Assembly (NCBI RefSeq): GCF_904849725.1
Contig: NC_058522.1
Span: 454,152,844-454,216,843, forward strand
Direction of reading: 5' to 3'
Origin: Hordeum vulgare subsp. vulgare
Taxonomy: Eukaryota > Streptophyta > Magnoliopsida > Poales > Poaceae
Length of the DNA: 64,000 nt
Shown: piece after piece, positions 34,121 to 46,099 of the stretch
How the letters are laid out: every line of letters begins with the position of its first letter
Position numbering within the stretch: position 1 is the first letter of the stretch
Notes under the pieces: generated by a model
The model's database searches: none
The model's input: only the letters and a program-made list of their open reading frames with translations
Told to the model about the DNA's origin: nothing
Translations under genes and position numbers: made by a program

Positions 34121-36944
34121 GAACCAGGCTCCCGTTGTCGACCCGGAGCTTCTTTGGTGGCGGGCGCGGGGGCCACTGAGGGTGCCGAGGGTGCCGGCCC
34201 CCGAGGAGGAGGTACGTCGCCGTGTCAGGGAGGAGGACGAGCACGTTCGTCGCTACATGGAGGCGTTGGATGCCAAGTTCGACAGGACCTGGCAGGTTCT
34301 TCAGGGATCTCACCTGAGCTATGATCCGGTGATGGTCCCTGCTCTTTGGGTGTCCACCGCCCGCGCCTTAGTACAGCGACGGCTCTATGTTGACTGGTCA
34401 GTTATATATTATTCAATGTATTATAATATTTGAGAGATGTATTATTTATGTATTTCAGATTATATATTCGATAATATTAAGTGGATTATTCGATGATGAA
34501 TTAATTAAGTGGATTATTTGATGTATATAAGCGGGAGTTTTAGTTGTTAGTTAATTTAGTTTTTATGTTTAATTAATTTGTAGATACTATGGATCCACAC
34601 GGCAGGGACGAATATCAGGAAGATGTGAGGCATGGTGTCGTCCGCGGGGATGATATTTTATTTGGCGATGTCGATGTCACCAATCAGTTTCTGAACGAGT
34701 CCGGCGAGGGAGACGAGTCTGTCAACACATAAGGTAGAAGCTCCGGTGAGTTAGACGCCCATGCCTCGGGCGAGGGAGGAATCGACGGCTCCAATGAGGA
34801 AGAAGCTGACGAGGGAGAAGCCTACCGCTCCATCGAGGTGCATATATATATATATTAATAAATTAATCCTCTGCTATATACATATATTAACACTCTTTCT
34901 TTTGGCCCTCCGGATCGAGCAAAACTTTAGTACGGACGAAACGAGGCCCAACCAAGAAGCTGGATGACGGTGAGAGGTATAGGATCGAAGCAGTCTCACA
35001 TGTCGGGCAACCAATTGCTCCCACAGATGTAAAGCAGAAGTTTGTGAAGGCATGCGGAGTTGTTGTTAGGGACCACATCCTTATCATCACTCGAGAATGG
35101 ATTAAGCCAAGGGATCATGAAGGAGTCTCATATGTCGGCACAACAGCCAAAGAAAAACTTTGGAGAAAGCTCATGCTTAATTTCACCGTGCCGGCGCGAG
35201 AGGTGGATCGAGATGAGGAGGAAATGAAGAGGCAAAAAGAGGCCATAGAGAAAAAAGTCAAGGAGTGGGCTCTTAAGAAGATGGCCGATCTATTCAGGGG
35301 TTGGAAAAAAAGATTGCACCAGGAATTTATCTTGAAAGATAAGACTCCAGATTTCGATCACGTCTATGAGAAGATAAAAGACTATTGGGCTGAATTTGTG
35401 GCGTATAAGAAATCGGAGGACACCTTGAAAAAGTCTGGAATAAATAAGGCGAATGCATGTAAGAAGAAGTACCACCATATTATGGGGCCTGGTGGCTACA
35501 ACGCTAACATGGCTAAGTGGGAAGCACTTGAGGCATCATTTCTGGAAACAAATATCACTCCAGAGCCCTTAAGATGGATCAAACAAGGAAGAAAATGGTT
35601 TACGGGCATGGGGGATTGTTGGACAAAGAAGGGAAGGCAATATATAACCAAAGACACAAAGATAATCCCCTACCCATCGAGCAGATTAGACGTGCAGTAC
35701 AAGATGTTGAAGAGGGAGTGTCCGTTCCCGATAGAGAGAATGACTAGCTCACATGCGGCCTTGGGAATAAGGAACACAAAGGGCGAGCACGAGGCTTACC
35801 AGGCTCCCCGTCGTGGATGCTTGCGTTTTCCTAGGAAAGGAAGAGATTTCCTGATAGAAGCCATCAGAGGAGAAAGGAAAAGGAGGCAGCTGAGAAAGCG
35901 GCTGCTGCAGACCGGCTGCGTAATGTAGAAGAAGCAGTAAAGCGGGTGCAACAGGATCAAATCAACACACAACAAGGTAGCGGCCAATCTCAGCGGCTCA
36001 TGATAGAAGCTACATTGAATCGGAAAAGCAGTGTCGCTTCCACGCAGCTCCAGGATGATGGTGATGATGCACCGACGACAGATCTTCCTCGTCGCTATCC
36101 AGTGGATGATATCACAGAGAGCACACATTGTGAGCTAAAGGTGAAAGTTGCTAACTTAAGGTTGACGGTGGCGGTCGACATGGTCTTACCAATTGGACCA
36201 CATCCAACTTGGCATTGCTCTTCGGTTCCAGAAGGGTACGCTGTCATCGCGGTGGATGAAGTGATGAAAGATTATGAGGAGCTGAAGCTCGACCACCCTA
36301 CAGATGAAGATAGGGATTTGACTCAACTTGGAGAAGTCAAGAAACAAACCGCTGTATGGCCAAAGGAGGACATCTTGCTTCCAAATTGGACGCCAAGGCC
36401 ACCGACTGATCAGAGCACAATCCTTGTTCGCCTCCACCTCACCAGTCTCCAGCGCAACCCTCGTCTTCGCCGCCTCACCAGTCTCAAGCGCAGCCGTCTC
36501 CGCTGCCGCATCAGTCGTGTCCACCAATCCCGCCAGCCGTCTCTGTCCACTGAGGATCAAAGCAAAAAGCGGAAACGTACCACCGCTAATAGTGGCGGCA
36601 GAAAGGCGTTCCGATCACCGAAACGTAAGTTGTCGCCCGTCCCAAAAGTACCTCATAAGGATATGGAGATGAGAACTTGGGACTATACTAGGGAGGACAA
36701 TATTAAGAGGGCAGATGCCCAACATCAACAGTGGAAGGCTGACGTGGCTAACAAGAAGAAGCGGAAAGAGCCAGAGTTCCCGTACACCCCAAAAGATCAC
36801 GCCGCAACCATGAAAATGCTGAAAACCCTTTCAGATCCCCCGCCATCATTGCGAGCAGACTATAAACGCTCTATTCTCAAGTCAGCTGAGGCAAAAAAGC
36901 AGCGGTTGAAGAGTAGTACGTCGAGCGGGAAATCAGTTGCCTAG
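34121..36944 (+). pseudogene. Second CACTA gene, middle exons (TNPA-like with DUF8039-type region)
   Basis: Exon 34121-34396 encodes PAPEEEVRRRVREEDEHVRR and MEALDAKFDRTWQVLQGSH, up to a donor GTCAGT at 34397. Exon 34584-34837 (MDPHGRDEYQED and acidic Gly/Glu-rich sequence) has a TAA at about 34729. The long exon from about 34919 (TKRGPTKKLDDGERYRIEAV) holds the Ptta/En/Spm transposase-24-type region (FRGWKKRLHQEF, KKKYHHIMGPGGY). A frameshift near 35880 moves the frame to 35946-36944. That part holds a DUF8039-like segment (CELKVKVANLRLTVAVDMVL) and a basic Lys/Arg-rich stretch. TNPA-like proteins bind subterminal repeats; here that is inferred from family. Confidence 0.82.
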
Positions 36945-38430
36945 CTCAGACAACAGAAAAACAATCGTGCCCCCTGCTCAAAGTTTATTCCGATACAAAG
37001 GTGTGCTCGAGCGGATCCGCGGTCGACGAGAGGAATGATGAAATAGCTGGTATCAATCCAGAGTTTGTTGTACTATACGGAGAAGTGGCCAAGGCTCATG
37101 GCAGGTCTATTGATGAGTTCTTAAACCGTATACAGGAATTCGGTGACATAGCATATACGTACCGGTACGGGCTCCTCTCATCAAACCTGAGTTAGTCAAC
37201 GCGCTACCAATAGAAATGCGAAGATTGCATGACTGGTACATGCAAGCATGTGCTCAACAGGAAAACTGGATGTAACTTGCATATACAGACGAGCATTTCG
37301 GGCATGGAGATGGCGTGATAATGATTGAATTCGATGAATTATTTCAGTTATACCAACAAGATGCCCTCGACAAATCTATCATCAGTGCCTATTGTTTCTA
37401 AGTATTATTAATTTATGTCATTAAGTCTTACTCAGCTCGTTCTTGCATGTATAATCTTACTCATCACTATATTAATTTTGCAGAATGAAGATTCTCGAAT
37501 GCAAAAGAGGACAAATCTATGGCATTGGGTTCATTGATCCATATTTCATGCATGAGAAAAATCTCCTTAAGAATCCCCGCGAGACAGAGAATAACTTGGT
37601 ACAAGGGCTAAGGTTTTCCGGTACCAAAAGGGAAATACTATTTCCTTACAACTTCAAGTGAGTGTTACTACACACATTCTATTTTTGCTTACTCGATGTT
37701 ATTATAAGTGTATAATTGACTCATTATGCGTGCACATGTTCCACTTTATTTTGTTAATCATTGTACCTTATGAGGGACAAGTAATAGTCATGGACCCGAA
37801 ACACCCCCCCCCTCGATGAATGGACGAACATGCATGAATGCCTCCAGAGGTAATTTCAATCATTATGGCACTATATCGGCAACTTCTCATTCATTTCATG
37901 ATAGCAAGGAATTAATACAGAACTCTTTTATTCATTTCCTTTTCTTGGCACGGCTTGGAAACGGTTCACCGCCAAGGCTCGGGGTGTTTGGAAGCCATAG
38001 CTTACATTTAAACAAATAGATGTAAGTAACTACTAGCTAGATCCGCGCATCTCTTTATTCTAGTTTCAATACCATTATTATTCTATATTATGTTTTTGAT
38101 TGAACTCTGTTCTCGTAAAGTGCTTGAGGCAGGAATAGGGGAACAATTTATGTGGATACTATGTATGCGAGTTCATTCACCAGACAACCCAGGAGAAGGG
38201 CAAAAGTCGGGACTTGAAGTACGATAAACAATACTCACATCTTTATTTTATTACCGTGAATTGTGTTCGGTTTCATTGATATATATATATTGACCCCTTC
38301 TTTAAATTAGATTGAACGGTTGCGGGACAGTCTTCTACCACAGGAACATGTATGAGCAATTCAAGAGGAAATTGCCGGATTCTTAGATGGAGAGGCCCTA
38401 GATGTGAAGGGAGAATATTATTGCCCGTCG
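36945..38430 (+). pseudogene. Second CACTA gene, 3' exons: Ulp1-like cysteine protease domain
   Basis: After a stop at 36942 the protein is legible in pieces: EIAGINPEFVVLYGEVAKAHG (37050 on), a segment ending LYQQDALDKSIISAYCL, exon 37485-37657 (MKILECKRGQIYGIGFIDP) with AG before and GT after, FHFILLIIVPYEGQVIVMDP at 37739, and GNNLCGYYVCEFI at 38139. The His (37742-37744), the Asp of VMDP and the Cys (38151-38153) match the triad order of the Ulp1/C48 family that removes SUMO-like modifiers. A C-run near 37805 and a TAG before GNNLC break the frame. Many plant CACTA and MULE elements carry such domains; their role is unsettled. Confidence 0.8.
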
Positions 38431-38734
38431 ATGCAATTTAGATGAAATCTTCAAGTGTAAAATAGATGCATATGTGCATTTGTAACTCATGTCTACATTT
38501 TGTAATATGTTCAACAAAGCACGACGGATGAGATGGTGTAATATATTCGTGACGATGATGTGCAATATAGTTGTTCCTTTATTGCTGTGTATGTATCATC
38601 CAATTTAGTGCAAAACAAGAATTAAAAAGTGCATAAAACAAATAAATGAAAAAAAGGGGTAGCAAAATAGCCCCATCCAATTTAGTGCAAAACCCTAAAC
38701 CCTAAAAAGTGCTAAAAAGCAGGGAAGAATAGCC

Positions 38735-38921
38735 CCGGTTCGTAACACGAACCAGGACTAATACCGCCCCCCTCGCTCCCAGCCCCGCCACGTGGAGGGT
38801 CATTAGCCCCGGTTCGGTTCCGAACCAGGGCTAGCATTAGTCCCGTTTGATTACTCCCGGTTCCAGAACCGGGACTAATGGCCCAACCAAACCGGGGCTA
38901 CATGCCCTATTTCCACTAGTG
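38735..38921 (+). repeat. Right subterminal and terminal repeats of the CACTA element
   Basis: Alternating direct and inverted copies of AGCCCCGGTTCG, GAACCGGGACTAAT and AACCAGGGCTA can pair into hairpins. The segment ends CCTATTTCCACTAGTG, the complement of a CACTA terminus. These repeats are the expected binding region for the element's own protein and resemble the hairpins at 12264-12468. Confidence 0.85.
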
Positions 38922-40087
38922 ACTGGTAACCAAGAAAAAAGAAGACCTTGAAATTCAAATCATTTGAGTACCTCACTGGCAATCTTGATAAGCTTGTCCT
39001 TTGTGTGAATTACATCATTATACCTATAATATGAAGTGGATTATCTTGGGACTCTCACTGTCTCTCCAATCCATGGATGATATATGTGGTTACATGAATT
39101 AGATCGAGACAGTACACCGTCTGGTTGTCCTTATAAGCAGCTAGCACCTTGGACTTTGAGATCCCTTGCCATGGCCTGATCTTGCCATTCACTCCTGGAG
39201 TGCACAGATGTGGTGGCTCCATTCGCCGCCTGCGCTCCGGATCCGGACAGCAGCCTCGCCTCCGACCTGATTCGGATGCCCACAGGCTCCGCCGCCTGCA
39301 CCGTGGCCCAGAGGTCTGGCCGCACCGCCCATCCTCGCTGCTTCCTCTGCTCACTGCTCGTGTTAACCAACATTTAGTACCAAACAAAATTATATGCATG
39401 AGAAGATAGATGAAAAGATAGATGTTCAATTGAAATGGACCAAGTTAGCTAGCTAGCTAAATGAAAAGATAGATGCTTGAGAAGCTAGCTCCATTGCCAA
39501 ACAGAATTAAATAATGAGAGTGGAGGATTTTATTGCTTACTGTATAACAAATACAACTACGATCGGTTGCTTAAATAATGAGGAACTATAAACAGAATTT
39601 CACCAAGCAAGCTATGTAAATATGGCACCAAGCAGGCTGTCTTGAAAATCACAATCCACTAATTAAACTCCTTACTGAGAGTGTAAGATTGAAAATAACA
39701 AGAGAAACATCATCATACACTACAGAGCAACATTTGAGTGAGATGGTTTTCAGAGTCACCAGTCCCCTAGCAAGGCAAGCTCAAAGACGAAGCCCCATAC
39801 GGGGAATGAGACATTGTAGGCCACCATCGCTTGATCCAAAAGACCTGGGATCCAAAGTTTCCTCCAGACCAAACAGGAGGGAATACGAAACCGCATCACG
39901 TTCAACCAACATGACACCGACAGCATCGCTCCCCCGACCGTGTAGCCTGTTAGAACAATAACAATAACATTGATACACCAGATAAGAACCACAAGCCCAC
40001 GAGAGCAGTCTGCTTGCCAGAACAACTAATTAATGAACCTGTAGAAGCAGAACAAGCACGCGGACACACAAGGTAAGAAGCACAAAC
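38922..40087. other. Unassigned DNA between CACTA and host pseudogene
   Basis: I recognise no gene here. GC-rich stretches at about 39190-39360 and 39775-39945 have open frames on both strands and could be exons of the adjacent minus-strand gene, but neither shows a domain I can name. The rest is AT-rich. Confidence 0.4.
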
Positions 40088-40984
40088 CTTAAGAGCGGTG
40101 TGCTTGCGCAAGATATCATTGGACTTGAACATGACTGCAGAAATCCAAATCATCATGAAGAAACCTACACAATATAAACTCTATTGGAATGAGGAACTCG
40201 CCATCATCTTCTGACCAGTGACTCTCCATAGTATTTGGGCAGAGCACAACAAAATGGATCGAACCAAACTCGCGTCACAAATTCACTCATATAGCCTGAT
40301 GAGGGATACCCTCACGCTACATAGAGAAGAAAGAGGTAGGTGCTGCATGCGGATTCGCATACCTTACAGGTGCTAGAGGATGAAGACACCGAGCAGGAGC
40401 AAGGAGAAGGGCAACACATGCTCCACCCACCTGGCCAAGCAGTGCACGTCGTAGCCAAGGTACGGCGAGTCCCCCTCCCCCCGCTTCTGTTGCCTGCGCC
40501 GGCTTCGTCCCCCCGCATACGGGGGCATCCTCGTCCGCGGGCTACTACCCTCCCATGTCCCTCGTGCCGGCGCCAAGCGCGTAGTCGGGCCTGGCATCTG
40601 AATCAACACCTCCCCGTCGCCCCCGCGGCGGGCTTCCCGCACAAGGGCCCGCGGGACGCTCAAGGAGTACTTTGGGGGCGAGCTACACGCGCGGACACAG
40701 ACATCCGGAGCACAGGACACACCATCCCTCGCCGCGAGAACCGCCGCCCTCCCCACATCCAAGAGCATGAACGAAGCGCGCGGAGGAGCGACGCACCGCT
40801 GCTGCTGCCGCGCGAGCCCTGGCTCGCAGCTGAGCAGCTCCAACACGCCAGAAGCCCCGCCATAGCCGGATCCGCATGGGGCTTTGCCCGGCGGACGCAA
40901 ACGGGCGACGTTGAGGGGAGGAGGAGAAGGGGTAGCCACTACCCAGGATTTTTTTATAAAAAAATAAATGTTTTTTTCCACCAA
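40088..40984 (-). pseudogene. Host gene fragment resembling a plant RNFT-type membrane E3 ligase
   Basis: Two exons with good splice sites are visible. Exon 1 (ending 40363) carries a low-complexity N-terminus and a hydrophobic LARWVEHVLPFSLLLLGVFI. Exon 2 (40088-40164, 77 bp, AG before and GT after) encodes FFMMIWISAVMFKSNDILRK and HTALK in phase. This resembles, from memory, the first membrane segments of plant proteins related to RING finger and transmembrane domain (RNFT) ligases. In the last codons of exon 1 there are two stops, TAG (40373-40375) and TAA (40364-40366), each one C-to-T step from Gln in the expected QHLQ. No RING domain is found downstream. So it is a truncated, inactive copy. 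The gene identity is moderate, the exon structure better. Confidence 0.5.
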
Positions 40985-41223
40985 ATGACGGGCTGCGGGT
41001 TGATTTTTTGATAAAACCTAGGGATGTTTTTGCAAATATGTCACGACAGACGGCAGAAGCTATCGATGGTTATTATTAGGTAGATATGGTATATCCCTTC
41101 CAGCAGCACACACTGTACACACATTTTTATTTTAAAAAGAGGTTTATAATGGGCCACAGCAATCCAGCAGCTCTGAAGAAGCTAGACGCTCAAGTAAAAG
41201 GCAGTTCCAAATCCAATCTAAGA
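40985..41223. other. Unassigned junction between host fragment and minus-strand CACTA
   Basis: AT-rich sequence with no feature I can name. The 3' end of the minus-strand CACTA should lie here or further left, but no CACTA-type terminus is visible, so that element is truncated on this side. Confidence 0.4.
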
Positions 41224-44200
41224 TCAACATCCTAGCCATGCTAGGATCCTCATTGGCATCAGGAAGCAAGAGTGGTTGTGGGTTTGGTTAAAACTGCGGG
41301 ATGACGACGGGTGGCGAGAAGTGCAAGAGTGGCTGTGGGTTTGGTTATAATCTTTTGACATGTCTGTCTTGTCCTTCAATCTCATAATGTTTCTTTTCCG
41401 TGAAAGAACTATGTGGAGCTTTAGTTCATCGTATGATGTATTCGCTTTTTTCTCTCTCAGTGTGACAGGCATGTCCTTCATATAGAAAACCTGAGCCACA
41501 TCATTTGATAGGACGAATGGTTCATCTGTGTACTCAAGATTGTTAAAATCCATTGGTGACAGTCCATACTACAAGTCTATCTTTACCCCGCCTCCTGTCA
41601 GACCGACCCATTTGCATCAAAAGAAAGGGACCTTAAAAAAGTCAATCGTCAAGTTCTCATATCTCCTCTATGTAACCAGAATATGTGTCATTTTTATTAT
41701 TGGTGTTTGTTGCATCAAAGCGGACACCACTGTTTTGGTTGGTGCTCTTTTTATCTTGGGTGAACGTATAAAATATATTCCTATTTATCTCGTACCCTTG
41801 GAAAGTCAATAAATCGAAGATGGTGTCTTGGCCAACAAGTAAACTCATCTTCAAAAATGGTGTTATACGTGTGATGTGTTTGCAACCAACCGCCAAAAGT
41901 CGCCATGTGTGCACGTGTAATCCAGTCGTCGGACTGCCTGGGTGTTGACAGCATACAATATTCTTATGTTCACTGATATAGGGGGCCACCAAGGTAGAAC
42001 ATTGTAAAACTCTGTAATGTGCTTGAGTGAAAAATGCCCGTCCCTACATATTATTTCTTTCTTTCCTAGCATGTCTTTTTCACTTGGTCTCCCCTTATGC
42101 CGCGATTGAGGAACACCAATCGGCTTAATGTAAGGAATAAAGTCAACAAAAAACTCAATAACCTCCTATGTTCCATAGCCCTTAGAGATGCTTACTTTTG
42201 GCCTAGCACGTTTATGAACATATTTCTTTAAGACTCTGCTACGGCAACAAAAGTCCTTCCCTGACGCTTAGGAATTCTTCTTGTTACTTCTCTGGTTTGC
42301 GTCGGTTTTTCCCTTGAAGAGGAAAGGGTGATGCAGCACAGGAGCAGTAAGTATTTCCCTCAGTTTGAGAACCAAGGTATCGATCCAGAAGGAGGGCCTC
42401 GTCAAGTCCAAAGTACCTGCGCAAACACAAACAAGCTTGCACCCAACGCTTCAAAGGGGTTGTCAATCCTTTCAAGATTGTTTGCAAAGTGAGATCTGAA
42501 TGCGGAAAGTGCAACGAAGTAAAAAGTGTAAGGCTGAAAATATGGTGTGGAGTAGACCCTGGGGGCCATACTGTTCACTAGAGGCTTCTCTCATAATAGA
42601 AAATATCACGGTGGGTGAACAAATTACTGTCGAGCAATTGATAGAACCGCGCAAAGTCATGACGATGTCTAAGGCAATGATCATGCATATAGGCATCACG
42701 TCCGAGACAAGTAGACTGATACTTTCTGTATCTACTACTATTACTCCACACATCAACCGCTATCCAGCATGCATCTAGTGTATTGAGTTCATGACGAACA
42801 GAGTAACGCTTTAAGCAAGATGACATGATGTAGAGGGATAATCTCAAACCAATGATGAAAATCCCATCTTTTTACCCTTGATGGCAACAACACGATGCGT
42901 GCCTCGCTACCCCTTCTGTCACCGGGTGAGGTCACCACACGGTATGAACCCAAAACCAAGCACTTCTCCCATTGCATGAATAATAGATCTAGTTGGCCAG
43001 ACAAAACCCACAACTCGAAGAGAATTACAAGGATATGAAATCATGCATAAGAGAGATCAGAAGAAACTCAAATAAGATTCATAGATAATCTGATCATAAA
43101 TTGACAATTCATTGGATCTCGACAAACACACCGCAAAATAAGATTACATCGGATAGATCTCCATGAAGATCATGGAGAACTTTGTATTGAAGATCCAAGA
43201 GAGAGAACAAGCCATCTAGCTACTAGCTATGGACCCGTAGGTCTATGGTGAACTACTCACGCATCATCGGAGAGGTCATGGTGTTGATGAAGAAGCCCTC
43301 CGTGTCCGAATCCCCCCTCCGGCAGGGCACCAGGACGTGCCCCAGATGGGATCTTGCGGAGACAGAAGCTTGCGGCGGCGGAAAAGTGATTGCGATGATC
43401 TCCTGATTTTTCTGGAATTTATGGGATTATATAGGCGAAAGATCTAGGTCACGGGACCTCCAGGGGGCCCACAAGCCTGGATGGCGCGCCCCCCTGGTTG
43501 CAGGGTGGGGGCTTGTGGGGCCCCTGGAGCTCCTCTAGCTTGGCTCCCAAGTTCCCCGATCTTCTTCCGTTCCAAAAAAAATCTTTTCGGGGATTTTCTT
43601 CCATTTGGACTCCGTTTCAAAATATCCTCTGAAAGGGGTCAAAAACATGGAAAAAACAGGAACTGGCACTTGGCACTGAGTTAATAAGTTAGTCCGAGAA
43701 AATAAATAAAAAGCATGCAAAACATCCAAAGTTTGACAAGATAATAGCATGAAACCATCAAAAATTATAGATACGTTGGAGACGTATCAGACTCCCATGA
43801 ACTTCTCAAAGGAAAATATATTGTGTAGAAATACAAGACCCAAAATGGTAATCTTTTTGAGTAGGTGAACTAGGACGTGTGTCATAATACCGAAGAAGGA
43901 TGTTGGGAACACCAACTCTAAACTGACAAGACATTGGACCAAATCATTATGTAACCTTTATAGGATTTCTGGATCGATTACCTTATGAGAAAATGCATTG
44001 AGGAATGCACATAGCTTCAAAATGGCTAACCGAACATTTTTTAGTAGAACCCCCCTCAATGCAACCGGAAGCAATTGCGTCATAATCACGTGATAGTCAT
44101 GAGCCTTTAATTTTTGTATTTGTTAGGTGCCATATTTATTATTTCCTTTATATTCGATGAGAAGTCATACGCGACCTTGATACTCCTCAGGCATTCAAAA

Positions 44201-46099
44201 AAGATTTCCTTCTCTGCTTTGGTAAGAGCGTAGCTGCCAGGACTTAAGGAATGACGTCGTTTATCCGTCTCATTCTGTCGATGCATGTTGTGTGGTTCTT
44301 TCATGCGTTGCTAGTCCCGTCGTGCTTCCGGTGTATATTTTGTCTTCCCACACGTGCCCACGAAGCCTAGCAGCTTCACGCAAAGATTCTTCGTCATGTG
44401 CATCACATCAATTGCAGAGCGGACCTCTAGGACTTTCCAATAGGTTAGGTCCCAAAATATAGATTTCTTCTTCCACATGGGCGCGTGTCCGGTAGAGTCA
44501 TTCAGAATAGATTGACTGCGAGAACCCTTTCCAAAGATTACTTTTAAATCCTTGACCATATCAAATATATCATCACTAGTATGGTGGCCAGGCTTTGCAT
44601 GGTTATCTACCTCATCTTCGAAATGCTTGCCTTTCTTTCTTACGGGTTGGTTGGTCGGAATAAATCGACGATGCCCCAGGTACACAACCTTCTTACATTT
44701 ATCCAAATATGCACCTTCAGTCTCATCAAAACATCATGTGCATGCATTATATCCCTTGTTTGTGTGTCCTGAAAGGTTAGTAAGAGCATGTCAATCATTG
44801 ATGGTTACGGGAAGCAACGTTTGTAGGTCAAATGGCTCCTATTTGTGCTCGTCCCACACACGCATACCTTTTTGGTCCCACAACTGTAAAAGTTCTTCAA
44901 CCAATGGCCTTAAGTACGCATCAATGTTATTGCCGGGTAGCTTAGGTCGTTGGATGAGCATTGGCACAATAATGAACTTTCGCTTCATGCGCAGCCAAGG
45001 AGGAAGGTTATATAGATACATAGAGTCACATGCCACGTGCTATGACTGCAACTCTACTCCCCGAAAGGATTCATGTCATTTGTACTTAGAGCAAACCATA
45101 AGTTCCTCGCGTCAACTACAAAGTCAAGGAACTCTCTCTTGGTTTTTCTCCACTGCTACCCATCAACGGGTACTCTCAACATCGCGTATTTCTTACGGTC
45201 TTCTTTGTGCCATCGCAACAACTTGGCATGCTCTTTGTTTTATAACAAACGTTTCAACCGCATTATTATAGGAGCATACCACATCACCTTGGTAGGAACC
45301 CTCTTCCTGGGGCGCTCGCCCTCAACATCACCAGGATCATCGCGGTGATCTTATAGCGCAATGCACCACATACCGGGCATGCATTCAAATTCTCGTACTC
45401 CTCACCGCGGTAGAGGATGGAGACATTAATGCATGCATGTATCTTTTGCACCTCTAGTCCTAGAGGGAAGAGAACCTACTTTGATTCATACATACTGTCA
45501 GGCAATTCGTTATCATTTCGAAGCTTGTTCTTCATTATTTTCAGTAACTTCTCAAATCCCTTGTGAGATAAATCATTATCTGCCTTCCATTGCAGCAATT
45601 CCAGTATGGTACCGAGCTTTGTGTTGCCATCTTCGCAATTTGGGTACAACAAGTTTTTGTGATCCTCTAACATGCGCTCCAACTTCAACTTCTCCTTTTC
45701 ACTTTCATATTCTCTATGTGCATCAACAATGGCCCGACGAAGATCATCAGCGGGCACATCTGGTGCCTCTTTATCTTCAGCTTCCCCGCTGCAGTATCAT
45801 CGTATTCAGGGAACATAGAATAGTTGTCATCATCCTCTTCTTGTTCATTGCCTTCCATCATAACTCCTCTTTCTCCATGCTTGGTCCAACAATTATAGCT
45901 GGGCATGAAACCGGACCGAAGCAGGTGGGTGTGAAGGATTTTTGAGGAAAAGTAATCCTTCTTATTCTGGCAGACAACACATGGACAACACATAAAACCA
46001 TTCAGACTATTTGTGTAGCTACACCGATAAAATTACGGAGGCCCATAATGTATTCGACAGTGCGTCGGTCACCGTACATCGATTGTCGATTCATCCACA
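41224..46099 (-). pseudogene. CACTA TNPD transposase, degenerate
   Basis: Read from 46099 leftwards: MYGDRRTVEYIMGLRNFIG, CCPCVVCQNKKDY (the transposase-associated domain), HTHLLRSGFMPSYNCW, acidic linker, LYPNCEDGNTKLGTILELLQW (45757-45476), LYNLPPWLRMKRKFI and PGNNIDAYLRPLVEEL (45036-44839) of the TNP2 domain, YLGHRRFIPTNQPVRKKGKH (44706-44311), AIDVMHMTKNLC, then DUF4218 (HNIFSFEKFMGVL) up to 43795. Beyond the solo LTR come LLGKKEIICRDGH (42072) and the DUF4216 part FFKVPFFRCKWV, ending at 41224. Stops and frameshifts are frequent. It is a fossil of the same transposase type as 9919-10929. Confidence 0.88.
42239..43789 (-). mobile_element. Solo LTR of a Fatima/Sabrina-like Gypsy element
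   Basis: 1551 bp flanked by a perfect duplication GACTC (42234-42238 and 43790-43794). On the minus strand it starts TGATACGTCTCCAACGTATC and ends GTAGCA. It shares long blocks with the LTRs at 1622-3183 and 6486-8048, though its 3' end has an added stretch. A single LTR with intact duplication and no interior is the mark of recombination between two LTRs. Confidence 0.92.

Larger units (their letters stand above)
9919..38921 (+). mobile_element. Large CACTA (En/Spm-type) DNA transposon, right part
   Basis: The right end is TAGTG at 38917-38921, the complement of CACTA, with the inner sequence typical of Triticeae CACTA elements (CACTAGTGGAAATAGGGC on the minus strand). ACT (38922-38924) would be the 3-bp target duplication. 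The element carries the end of a TNPD transposase (9919-10929), then a second gene (12580-38430). Its left end is beyond the window, past the Copia insertion. About 20.5 kb of the interval is two nested Athila-like Gypsy elements (13568-34115). Both genes are broken, so the element is not autonomous now. Confidence 0.9.

Noticed and set aside
39055..39429. Minus-strand frame of 124 codons as further exon of the RNFT-like gene
   Set aside because: No RING or membrane segment is present and no clear splice sites bound it; left as unassigned.
40340..41011. Plus-strand open frame of 223 codons
   Set aside because: It is the opposite strand of exon 1 of the RNFT-like fragment and is Pro/Arg-rich because of GC content.
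44552..45271. Plus-strand open frame of 239 codons
   Set aside because: It runs opposite the degenerate minus-strand TNPD, whose motifs are clear. The plus frame has no domain.
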